From the NCBI RefSeq assembly GCF_002165375.2, contig NZ_CP032134.1:1736001-1800000 (forward strand): DNA of 64,000 nucleotides. Direction: 5' to 3'. Numbering within the stretch: the stretch's first letter is position 1; each line of letters opens with the position of its first letter. The position numbers were made by a program, and so were the translations under genes. This DNA comes from Acinetobacter chinensis (GTDB lineage Bacteria; Pseudomonadota; Gammaproteobacteria; Pseudomonadales; Moraxellaceae). Positions 8,945 through 16,755 of the stretch are shown piece by piece. A model generated the notes under the pieces. The model searched no databases. It was not told the origin of the DNA and was given only the letters and a program-made list of their open reading frames with translations.

Positions 8945-9916
8945 ATGAACAAGTTGCTACTACCTGAACACCTGGCAAATAACACGGCTTTTACCCGTGT
9001 ATTCCAACCTAATAAATTAACCTTTGGATTAATTGCACCATTTAAAGGATATCCAGAAGGCCCAATGCCCAATATGCAAGACCATTTAGAATTAGCGCAA
9101 ATGGCAGATCAAGGTGGTATTTCAGCTTTATGGCTTCGAGATGTCCCCTTTTATGATCCGAATTTTGGTGATGTTGGACAAATCTATGATCCATTCGTAG
9201 ATTTGGGTTTTCTTGCTGCTGCAACTCAAAATATCACATTGGGTACTGCTGGAATTGTTTCACCATTACGCAATCCCATATTAACAGCGAAACAAGCGGC
9301 TTCTGTCGATCAACTCTCCAATGGTCGTTTTATCCTAGGCATGTCTAGCGGAGACAGACCTGTAGAATATCCTGCTTTTGGTTGTGATTTTGATAACCGT
9401 GCTGAGCGTTTCCGAGAAGCTTGGGAAATGATTCGTACATTAAATGAAAATAAATTTCCTCGAATGAAAAGTGAATATCATGGTCAATTGACGGGAAATA
9501 TTGATCTCGTACCGAAGCCTGTATCTAAACGTCTTCCAATGATTACCATTGGTCGAGCACGTCAAGATATGTCTTGGTTTGCAAATCAATCCGATGCATG
9601 GATTTGGCATGGTGTCGATCCTAAACGCTCAAAAGGAATCGTCAAAGAAATTGCTGAACTCGGTGATGGTAAAACGTGGCATCCATTTGGCTATGCGAAC
9701 TTCTTAGATTTAAGCGAAGATCCAAATGAAACTGCACGTTTGCATCACAACATTTTCTTAAGAGCTGGTCGTAATACCTTAATGGAATTTTGGAAGCAGC
9801 AAGAGCAAGATGGCGTTGCGCATATTACGCTGAATCTTAAACCAACGCGTCGACCTGCAAATGAAGTGCTACAAGAGTTGATTGAAGAAGTCCTTCCGCA
9901 TTTTAATAATAATTAA
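8945..9916 (+). CDS. LLM-class (luciferase-like) flavin-dependent oxidoreductase
   Basis: About 323 residues forming a single TIM-barrel luciferase-like monooxygenase domain. Family features include the N-terminal substrate-entry region, LGTAGIVSPLRNPILTAKQAASVDQLS and GRFILGMSSGDRP, which form the flavin/phosphate-binding region. Such enzymes oxidise small organic substrates with O2 and a reduced flavin supplied by a separate reductase; a candidate reductase lies at 12097. The start is ATG 8945, since a GGA precedes it by 8 bases; a TTG one codon earlier is less likely. A terminator follows at once. The substrate cannot be read from the sequence. Confidence 0.85.
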   Translation: MNKLLLPEHLANNTAFTRVFQPNKLTFGLIAPFKGYPEGPMPNMQDHLELAQMADQGGISALWLRDVPFYDPNFGDVGQIYDPFVDLGFLAAATQNITLGTAGIVSPLRNPILTAKQAASVDQLSNGRFILGMSSGDRPVEYPAFGCDFDNRAERFREAWEMIRTLNENKFPRMKSEYHGQLTGNIDLVPKPVSKRLPMITIGRARQDMSWFANQSDAWIWHGVDPKRSKGIVKEIAELGDGKTWHPFGYANFLDLSEDPNETARLHHNIFLRAGRNTLMEFWKQQEQDGVAHITLNLKPTRRPANEVLQELIEEVLPHFNNN

Positions 9917-9939
9917 TTCAACACTTTTCTGTTTTTCAA

Positions 9940-9972
9940 ACTCCTTGTTTGCCTCAAACAAGGAGTCTTTTT
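9940..9972 (+). terminator. Intrinsic terminator after the LLM monooxygenase gene
   Basis: A 12-bp perfect stem (ACTCCTTGTTTG with CAAACAAGGAGT, loop of three) is followed by CTTTTTT. It lies 24 bp past the stop codon. Confidence 0.85.
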
Positions 9973-10023
9973 TCAATTGAGTTTTGTAGATCGATCTGAT
10001 TTTTTCTGATTTTCTATATTGGC

Positions 10024-10938
10024 TTAGGCTTCATCCCAAGGTAATTTTTCACTCCACAATTCAACAATAAAGTCGATAAATAAGCGTACACGTGGAGATA
10101 AATGCTTCTTACTTGGAAAAATAATACGAATCGGTTCAGGTTCAACAGAAAATTCTGAAAGAATTGGAATCAATAGCTGATTCTGAATCGCTTCTTGGGT
10201 CAAATATGTCGGTAATTGAATAATACCAAAACTTGAAATTGCAGAGGCTAAAATAGCATCAGAGCTATCTATTTTCATTTTCTCTGGTCCTTCAAATACA
10301 TAAATTCCAGTTTCTGTCTTATATCTCCAGTTCCTTTGCCCTGCACTACCATTAAAGAAAATAGTATCAAAATTGACTAATTCTTCAGGTGTTTTAGGGC
10401 AACCATGAAGTTGAATATATTGTGGTGAAACACAAGTTTGCATTTTTTGCCATGCAATGGTTCGAGTTAAAATTCGTGAATCATCTTTAGGTTCACCGAT
10501 ACGAATTCCAATATCAAAACCTTCTTCAATCACATCCACAAAACGGTCGGTAAATGAAATATCTGCCTTTAACCCCGTCCATTTTTTTAAGAAAGCATCC
10601 AGTACGGGCAAAATATATTGATGCCCAAAAGAATGCGGTGCTGTAATTTTGAGCGTCCCTGTCGGCTGTACTCGTCGAGTTGCCATGACATTATCGACTT
10701 CACTCAAATCATCTAAAATTTGACGACAATAATCGAAAAGGATTTTCCCTTCTTCAGTCAAACTCAGGCTACGCGTGGTGCGATTCAATAATCGAACCCC
10801 AAGTCGTTCTTCTAAACGAACAATACTTTTACCAATCGCAGATCGAGATAATTGGAGATGTTTTGCTGCTTGCGTATAACTGCCATATTTTACCGAAGCA
10901 ACAAAGGCAGAAATATCACCTATTCGATTGATTTCCAT
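10024..10938 (-). CDS. LysR-family transcriptional regulator
   Basis: 304 residues, the usual LysR length. An N-terminal winged helix-turn-helix (residues 1-60, YTQAAKHLQLSRSAIGKSIVRLEERLG) is followed by a substrate-binding domain like that of the LysR subgroup containing DmlR. It is transcribed away from the SnoaL-like gene at 11134, across about 190 bp, so it probably regulates the divergent unit, and perhaps the convergent monooxygenase and the OYE gene. The inducer is unknown. Confidence 0.9.
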   Translation of the reverse strand: MEINRIGDISAFVASVKYGSYTQAAKHLQLSRSAIGKSIVRLEERLGVRLLNRTTRSLSLTEEGKILFDYCRQILDDLSEVDNVMATRRVQPTGTLKITAPHSFGHQYILPVLDAFLKKWTGLKADISFTDRFVDVIEEGFDIGIRIGEPKDDSRILTRTIAWQKMQTCVSPQYIQLHGCPKTPEELVNFDTIFFNGSAGQRNWRYKTETGIYVFEGPEKMKIDSSDAILASAISSFGIIQLPTYLTQEAIQNQLLIPILSEFSVEPEPIRIIFPSKKHLSPRVRLFIDFIVELWSEKLPWDEA

Positions 10939-11133
10939 GACTTTTCCATAGATTAGTTAAATTAACACCCCTAATATAGGAATCTAATTCTACAAATATT
11001 ACATTATTCTAATCATCTGTTCTATTTTTTTACTAATCAGCAGTACATATCAATACATTTCAGCACAGGCTTATCCTTGTGCCGAAATGATTTATATCAC
11101 TGTATTCAGAAATTCAAGCAAATAGGTCTAATG

Positions 11134-12030
11134 ATGAAAACCCAAATTGCACATGCACTCCATTCAGTTGAACAATTTATTCAATTATGGAAAGGTCAAT
11201 CGATGATTCAACCCGAACAATTTATCAGTGAATCTGTCACATTTTCCTCAAGTTATCGTGGTGTTGTGACTTCTCGTGAAAATCTAATTTCATTTTTAAA
11301 GCAGGATTTTATATCACATGATCATGTTGATATTCAGTTAAGCAATGTAGTGAAAAAATCTTCGGGTTCAACAAGTAAAATCAGTGGCTATTTCTATGCT
11401 CAAGCATCTAAAAATCAGGAAGTATATTTTGGTGGGATGCTCATATTTACCCTTAAAAATGAATATATCCAAGATATAAAAATTCAACTGAATTGGGTAG
11501 ATGGTAATAAAGAATTATTGTCCCACTGGATTTTGCCTTTAGATAGCTTATGGAAACCAAATGATCCGATGACCACGATCAGCAGTGAATTTAATTCACT
11601 TTGGCAAAAAGATTGGATGTCCAATGAAGATGCGGAAACTCAAATTGCTGAGTCTTGGTATCGTTATGCTTGGGCTTTGGATTTAGCAGATACAAGCCTA
11701 CATATCGAAAATTTCACTGAAAATGCGACCACAGATCTCCCACCAATGGGGATTCAAAAAGGAAAAAGAAACATTATCTCAACTTTAAAGGCTTTTAGAA
11801 TGCCTTGGCCGTCGATCCAACATTATGGTGAACCGCTACATATCGAAATAGATCCATCTCACAAGTCTGCTTATATGATTATTGGACGCATCATTCCCAA
11901 TCAAAGTACCGACAAAGATGGGCAGAAAATATATGCCGCACATTATCAAATTGAACTGCAATGCGATGATGACACCCTGTGGAAAATACATGACATGAAA
12001 TATATTTCGGGTTGGGTTCGTCAGGGTTAA
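11134..12030 (+). CDS. Two-unit SnoaL/NTF2-like protein
   Basis: About 298 residues with two repeats of an NTF2-like alpha-beta cone fold (roughly residues 5-130 and 150-298). The conserved aromatic and acidic pattern is visible (AESWYRYAWALDLAD in the second unit). SnoaL-like folds serve as small isomerases, hydratases or binding domains; no specific activity can be assigned. ATG 11134 is chosen because AGG precedes it by 7 bases. The neighbours are a divergent LysR gene and, 66 bp downstream, an FMN reductase in the same direction, so it probably belongs to the flavin-redox unit. Confidence 0.6.
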   Translation: MKTQIAHALHSVEQFIQLWKGQSMIQPEQFISESVTFSSSYRGVVTSRENLISFLKQDFISHDHVDIQLSNVVKKSSGSTSKISGYFYAQASKNQEVYFGGMLIFTLKNEYIQDIKIQLNWVDGNKELLSHWILPLDSLWKPNDPMTTISSEFNSLWQKDWMSNEDAETQIAESWYRYAWALDLADTSLHIENFTENATTDLPPMGIQKGKRNIISTLKAFRMPWPSIQHYGEPLHIEIDPSHKSAYMIIGRIIPNQSTDKDGQKIYAAHYQIELQCDDDTLWKIHDMKYISGWVRQG

Positions 12031-12096
12031 TGCGGTGTTTGCACCTTTCTATATAGATATTTCATCTACGATGATTGTTAAATTTTGAGAGATATG

Positions 12097-12627
12097 ATGA
12101 AAAAAATTGTTGGTATTGTTGGTAATTTTAAACTCCCTTCCTCCACTTACCGTGTTGTTGCGGAAATCGCTCAGCAAATTTCACAGAAGTTAAATATGGA
12201 ATTTGTGATTTATAATTTATCTGATCTGGGTCCATCTTTTCCGATGGCTCAATCAGCCAATGAATTGAATTTTGAGGCAAAACATATTATTGAGGAAATC
12301 ATAAATTCCGATATTTTAGTGGTGGGCGTGCCAACTTATAATGCCAGTTTCCCCGGTATGTTTAAGCATTTATTTGACCTGATTTCTCCTGAAACACTGG
12401 CAAATAAACCCGTTGTATTATCTGCCACAGGTGGCTCGGAACGTCATTCTTTGATGATTGATTACCAATTGCGTCCTTTATTCAATTATTTCAAAACATG
12501 GGTGACCAATACATCAATTTACGTCACCTCAAATGATTGTATTCACACGCAACCGACTGCTGTTTTGCAAGAACGTATTCAACAAACGATAGATGAGTTA
12601 GAACATCTTATTGCCATGAAAGATTAA
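12097..12627 (+). CDS. NAD(P)H-dependent FMN reductase, flavodoxin-like
   Basis: 176 residues. It begins with a beta strand and the FMN-phosphate loop (GIVGNFKLPSSTYR), then VVGVPTYNASFPGMFKHLFDL and LSATGGSERHSLMI, features of the MsuE/SsuE-type reductase family (NADPH_dep_FMN_red). Such enzymes supply reduced FMN to two-component monooxygenases, which fits the LLM oxidoreductase at 8945. ATG 12097 is preferred over 12094 and the TTG at 12085 because GAGAG lies at a better spacing. Confidence 0.82.
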   Translation: MKKIVGIVGNFKLPSSTYRVVAEIAQQISQKLNMEFVIYNLSDLGPSFPMAQSANELNFEAKHIIEEIINSDILVVGVPTYNASFPGMFKHLFDLISPETLANKPVVLSATGGSERHSLMIDYQLRPLFNYFKTWVTNTSIYVTSNDCIHTQPTAVLQERIQQTIDELEHLIAMKD

Positions 12628-12850
12628 TTTTCATGTCTCCCATTAGATTTGTTATGACAATAAGCCTTTAAAATACATCACCCTAAAGTATGGATCTCCC
12701 TCATACCTATTCAATTTTTGTTATGGGTATGGGGTAAATTTATTGAAAATAACAGCATAAATATGCTGATTTGTTTGTTCTTAGTAGATGCTTATATCTG
12801 AAATTCCTTTAAGAATATTAAGTTTAGGTGAAGCGCAACTTTTCAAAATA

Positions 12851-12877
12851 AAAAAAAGCTGGTTGAATCACCAGCTT
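12851..12877 (-). terminator. Intrinsic terminator of the OYE gene
   Basis: On the minus strand an AAGCTGGT/ACCAGCTT stem with a six-base loop is followed by a run of T residues. It lies immediately after the OYE stop codon. Confidence 0.85.
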
Positions 12878-12888
12878 CTTTTTCAATT

Positions 12889-14046
12889 TTAAAGATAAGT
12901 CACATTATCAATTTTTCGTTTGGTTTCATCTTCCAATCCAAGAATGTCAAAGCCTGGCATTTCACGAATAAATTCTAAAAAAGGTGGTTTTACACCTAGA
13001 TCATCTAAATCAGCCACATGTAATTGATAACGAATCGTTTCCTCATGTCTAGACATGACTTTTTCAACCCAATTTGGATCAATAATTAACTGATGGCCCA
13101 AAGCAACAAGATCAATACCGCTTTGCATTACGGTTTCTGCTTCTTGAGGCGTACGTATATTTCCAACAGCAATGATTGGTTTTTCGGTACTGACCGCTTT
13201 AAGTTGAGTAATAATCGGCTGTTTATTTGATTGATCACGCATTGAAGTACGCCATACATTGCCCATTGAAACATGGATATAATCAAGATCTGTATGCTGT
13301 AATTTTTCCACTAAGTACTTGGTGTCATCGAGTGAAATACCCGGTTCTTCAACTTCTTCAGGAGATAATCGATAGCCGACAATAAATTCTGGCGTGGCAA
13401 ATTTTTGTTTAATTTTCATCACTTCTTGAATAACCGTCATTGGAAAATTTAAACGCTGTTCAATAGAGCCGCCCCATTCATCTGTACGACGGTTTGAATG
13501 CGGTGAAAAAAACTGTTGTAATAAATAGGTATTTGCGCCGTGTAATTCAACACCATCAAAACCCGCTAAAATTGCTCGACGAGTTGCTTCCGCAAAATCT
13601 TGAATTACATTTAATACTTCTGCTGCACTTAATTCACGTGGTGTTTCTGCACCTTGACGTGGTGCTGCAACAGCACTGGCACTGACAGGTTGCAAGCCAC
13701 GCGTGATATATGAATTTGTCATTCTGCCCGCACTAAAAATTTGCAGAATGGCTTTAGCACCACGTGCTTTAATGGCATGTGCTAATTTTGATAATCCTTT
13801 AATTTTATCATCATCATCTGCACCCAGTTGCCCTTCAAAGCCCTTTCCTTCTTTATTAATATAAGCAACGGGCGTAATGAGTAAGCCAACGCCACCCGCT
13901 CGTTGTTGCATATACTGAATTTCTTCTAGTGTAATTGTCCCATCCTCAAAAGACATTTGTTCTGTCATTGGTGGAAGTACAACTCTATTTTTAATCGTGA
14001 TGCCATTTGGCAAAGTAATCGGTGATAGAAAACGATAATTACTCAT
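12889..14046 (-). CDS. Old Yellow Enzyme-family NADH:flavin oxidoreductase
   Basis: 385 residues with a TIM-barrel OYE domain. Family motifs include FDGVELHGANTYLLQQFFSPHSNRRTDE, cut here to GVELHGANTYLLQQFFSP, where the HGAN stretch contributes substrate-binding residues, and the C-terminal FMN phosphate motif around VGNIRTPQEAE. Proteins of this group reduce activated C=C bonds or nitro compounds with NAD(P)H. ATG 14046 (MSNYRFLSP) is chosen over 14061 because GGA precedes it. The 240 bp upstream carry two palindromic operators (14283-14300, 14324-14339), so it is probably repressor-controlled. No MarR, TetR or HxlR gene is visible beside it. Confidence 0.88.
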   Translation of the reverse strand: MSNYRFLSPITLPNGITIKNRVVLPPMTEQMSFEDGTITLEEIQYMQQRAGGVGLLITPVAYINKEGKGFEGQLGADDDDKIKGLSKLAHAIKARGAKAILQIFSAGRMTNSYITRGLQPVSASAVAAPRQGAETPRELSAAEVLNVIQDFAEATRRAILAGFDGVELHGANTYLLQQFFSPHSNRRTDEWGGSIEQRLNFPMTVIQEVMKIKQKFATPEFIVGYRLSPEEVEEPGISLDDTKYLVEKLQHTDLDYIHVSMGNVWRTSMRDQSNKQPIITQLKAVSTEKPIIAVGNIRTPQEAETVMQSGIDLVALGHQLIIDPNWVEKVMSRHEETIRYQLHVADLDDLGVKPPFLEFIREMPGFDILGLEDETKRKIDNVTYL

Positions 14047-14282
14047 TTTTGATCCAAGCATAAGAGAATTTCATGCATCTTAGATTAAAAATTCGGGAAT
14101 GAGCTTCCCCGATATGGGGCGTAATGAGCACCGAGTCGAATGGTAGAAAATTGATAAATTATTGCGAATCGTACTAAGATTTAAGATTGTAGGAGACTAC
14201 TTCAATTGAGATGAAAGTACGATCAGCCATAAAGTCGCGCTGTTTGTTTATCATTTAGAAAATATTGTTAACCAATATATAA

Positions 14283-14300
14283 GTTCGCTATATAGCGAAC
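14283..14300. promoter_or_regulatory. Palindromic operator 1 upstream of OYE
   Basis: Perfect 18-bp palindrome GTTCGCTATATAGCGAAC. Its centre is exactly 40 bp from that of a second copy, close to four helical turns, as expected for two dimers of one repressor on the same DNA face. Confidence 0.65.
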
Positions 14301-14323
14301 ATTATGACTATCAATAGGTTTTA

Positions 14324-14339
14324 TTCGCTATATAGCGAA
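14324..14339. promoter_or_regulatory. Palindromic operator 2 upstream of OYE
   Basis: Perfect 16-bp palindrome TTCGCTATATAGCGAA, sharing its core with the element at 14283-14300. A TetR/MarR/HxlR-type dimer is likely, but the protein is not identified. Confidence 0.65.
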
Positions 14340-14488
14340 GAATAGATTATTAAACGCTGTACGAATGCACGCTTCAGAGATGGAATCGCGAATTTTACAC
14401 GTAGTGTAATGACATAAGTTTTTCTTTTCTTAATTCAAACCTGCTTTAAGCCTAATATTCCCTACTTCTTATTGCATATTCTTATAAT

Positions 14489-14606
14489 AAGTTCATGAAC
14501 TTAACATAATAAAAAAATTAATATTCTTAAAGTAAGATATTGAAAAAATTAATCATTATGTAAAGGTGAAATGATGAACTAAATTTTAGGTGAACATAAG
14601 TTAAAT
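14489..14606. repeat. Diverged direct repeat of the segment at 6869-6985
   Basis: The palindrome AAGTTCATGAACTT (14489-14502) is followed 90 bp later by a 22-bp stretch starting TTTAGGTGAACATAAG (14585-14606), with one mismatch to 6964-6985. The 14 bases before the 22-mer match at all but four positions. Spacing between the two landmarks is the same in both copies. A TATAAT sits just before the palindrome, so each copy may be a promoter-operator region of a lost or displaced gene. Confidence 0.55.
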
Positions 14607-14652
14607 AGAATATCCAAGACTGTAGCCTGCACAACCTCAGTTGTTGCTACAG

Positions 14653-14694
14653 CTCGGCATCATGAATCTGAACAATTATATTCATGATGCCGAG
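14653..14694. repeat. 15-bp perfect inverted repeat beside a dif-like site
   Basis: CTCGGCATCATGAAT (14653-14667) and ATTCATGATGCCGAG (14680-14694), with a 12-base loop. No T-run follows on either strand, so it is not a standard intrinsic terminator. It lies 6 bp from the dif-like site. Confidence 0.6.
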
Positions 14695-14700
14695 TACGCA

Positions 14701-14728
14701 AATGAACATAATATACGTTATGCCGAAA
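14701..14728 (-). other. dif-like XerC/XerD recombination site
   Basis: On the minus strand the 28 bp read as an 11-base arm TTTCGGCATAA, a 6-base centre CGTATA and an 11-base arm TTATGTTCATT. The E. coli dif site is GGTGCGCATAA, TGTATA, TTATGTTAAAT, so the inner GCATAA, five of six central bases and TTATGTT match. It could be the chromosomal dif, a plasmid-type pdif site or a scar of a Xer-using element. Outer arm positions deviate. Confidence 0.5.
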
Positions 14729-14892
14729 TCCTGCGCTCAGTAAGGATTATAGTCATCATAAAGCCATGCAATAAACAGAAAACCAATAAGTAAAACAATT
14801 GGAGAGAGATGGATCCGTAAATTTGAACAACTCCTATAAGTGATATTCTGCTCCTCAAATGATGTTATAAACATCAATATATGGAGTATTTT

Positions 14893-15198
14893 ATGGCACG
14901 TAGACCAAGAAGAAATCATTCAAATGATTTTAAAGCTAAGGTAGCACTTGCTGCGATTAAAGCAGAAAAAACACTTGCTGAATTGAGTGCTGAGTTTGAT
15001 GTTCATCAAAACCAAATTATTGACTGGAAAAATCAATTGATCTCAGCTTCCTCGCAAGCTTTCGATCAATCAAAAGCTCCAACAGAACCACCCATCGATC
15101 TAAAAAAACTACATGCAAAAATCGGTGAGCAGGCATTAGAAATTGATTTTTTAGAAGGTGTGTTGAAGAAACTGGGCCGCTTCAACCACAAAAGTTAA
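14893..15198 (+). CDS. IS3-family transposase OrfA (copy 3)
   Basis: Same protein as the other OrfA copies. The slippery heptamer T TTT TTA is at 15147-15153. In the minus-one frame a TGA ends at 15146, so the orfB frame opens exactly at the heptamer. Confidence 0.93.
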   Translation: MARRPRRNHSNDFKAKVALAAIKAEKTLAELSAEFDVHQNQIIDWKNQLISASSQAFDQSKAPTEPPIDLKKLHAKIGEQALEIDFLEGVLKKLGRFNHKS

Positions 15199-15284
15199 TC
15201 GACGACTCACTTCAGATTTCAGTATCTAAGCAAGCTAAGCTGCTGAAAGTCTCCCGTGGTTGTTATTACTATCGCCCAAAACCT

Positions 15285-16025
15285 GTGAGTGCATCAGATC
15301 TGAAGCTGATGCGATGTATTGATGAATTACATATGCAATATCCTTTTGCAGGCAGTCGTATGATGCGTGATTTGTTGAATCGTCAAGGACATCATATAGG
15401 ACGACGTCATACACGTACTTTAATGAAGAAAATGGGTATTCAGGCGTTATATTGCAAACCAAATTTAAGCCAGGCTAATCAAGCTCACCGTAAATATCCA
15501 TATCTGCTCAAAGGGTTGGCTATTCAGCGCAGTAATCAAGTGTGGTCTACGGATATAACGTATATCCCTATGGCAAAAGGCTTTGTTTATTTATGTGCTG
15601 TGATTGATTGGCATAGCCGCAAGGTACTTGCGCATAGGGTATCGATTAGTATGGAGGTGGATTTTTGTATTTCGGCTTTAAATGAAGCGATTGAAAAATA
15701 TGGTCGACCTGAAATATTTAATACAGACCAAGGCAGCCAGTTTACCAGTGATGCATTTATTGATGTATTGAAATCAAATGGCATTCAAATCAGTATGGAT
15801 GGTAAAGGTCGATGGGTAGATAATGTGATGGTTGAACGATTATGGCGGAGCGTTAAATATGAAGAGGTGTATCTCAAAGCTTATAGCAGTGTCACAGATG
15901 CGAAAAAGCAATTAAGTGCATATTTTGAGTTTTATAATTTGAAACGACCTCATTCGAGTCTAGACAAAATGACACCAAATGAGTTTTACTATGATCAGCT
16001 ACCCCAACAAAACAAGGTGGCTTAA
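15285..16025 (+). CDS. IS3-family transposase OrfB (copy 3)
   Basis: Same DDE transposase domain as in the other copies. The orfB frame is open from 15147, with no ATG, GTG or TTG before the GTG at 15285, and conserved IS3 residues are encoded in between. This supports expression as an OrfAB fusion. Confidence 0.93.
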   Translation: MSASDLKLMRCIDELHMQYPFAGSRMMRDLLNRQGHHIGRRHTRTLMKKMGIQALYCKPNLSQANQAHRKYPYLLKGLAIQRSNQVWSTDITYIPMAKGFVYLCAVIDWHSRKVLAHRVSISMEVDFCISALNEAIEKYGRPEIFNTDQGSQFTSDAFIDVLKSNGIQISMDGKGRWVDNVMVERLWRSVKYEEVYLKAYSSVTDAKKQLSAYFEFYNLKRPHSSLDKMTPNEFYYDQLPQQNKVA

Positions 16026-16323
16026 CTAGAGCGGAATATCACTTATAAATACGCTTTTAGTTGTTCAAACAAGTGGGACCACCTCTGAGCCATATAAAGA
16101 TAAATCTCAATATCCACTACATCCTCTCGATCTGGTGATCAAGTCTGATGAACAACTGTTTCAACTGATCTATTTCATCGTGCTGATCTGACTGCTGTAG
16201 TTGCCTGCACAACCTCAATTTTGGCACGGATTCACCATAAGACTGTCACTTTAATACCAAACCTTAAAGCATCCAGAAGTTAGATTGATCTTAACGAATA
16301 CCTCCTGAAAATAAGGATATAAA

Positions 16324-16606
16324 ATGTTAGATCAGAAGTTAAAGGAATTTCGCGAAAAGTTGGTATGTCTGTGGTATATCCAGAGCTAACTTTGCCAGGT
16401 ATTTCACCAGTATTGCAGGGTTTTCAGCAACTCAGTTTGTTTTATATTACCGTGTGCAGCTTGCGCAACAGTTTTTAGCTGAAGGTTTAACAATTGCTGA
16501 TTGTGCTGAAAAAGTCGGATACCAGTCTGTCGCGGCATTTACCCGTGCTTTTCAGCGTGTGACGCAAAAAAATCCCAGTCAGTTTATGAAACTTCAGCTT
16601 TCCTGA
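16324..16606 (+). pseudogene. AraC-family regulator remnant
   Basis: The 3' part encodes an AraC-type helix-turn-helix C-terminus (SRANFARYFTS, then LTIADCAEKVGYQSVAAFTR and the final RVTQKNPSQF). Upstream, a KVGMS stretch that should join directly to SRANF lies in another frame, separated by a few extra bases, and no N-terminal domain is present. This is a truncated, frameshifted remnant, probably eroded by rearrangement at the edge of the IS-rich region. Confidence 0.75.
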
Positions 16607-16755
16607 ATCCATCTTTTCAATAAATAAATTTTTGGATTATTTCTAAAAGGAATATATCCAATACAGTCACTGGAAAAACTTAAATGAATTTCTGATTTCA
16701 TTTTTATACAGGGTTAAAAGTATATAATGATTGAAAGCTTATTTTTATCCTGGAT

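Larger units (their letters stand above)
14805..16086 (+). mobile_element. IS3-family insertion sequence, copy 3 (1282 bp)
   Basis: Same element as copies 1 and 2 but in the opposite orientation, flanked by the 3-bp direct repeat GAG (14802-14804 and 16087-16089). Recombination with copy 1 or 2 would invert the intervening 8-9 kb carrying the redox cluster. It interrupts sequence that, when rejoined, contains a candidate short hydrophobic minus-strand frame ending at 14737. Confidence 0.97.

Noticed and set aside
14737..14919. Minus-strand frame crossing the left end of IS copy 3
   Set aside because: It exists only because of the IS. Rejoining the target gives a very short hydrophobic frame (about 23 codons) without a good ribosome site, too weak to call as a gene.
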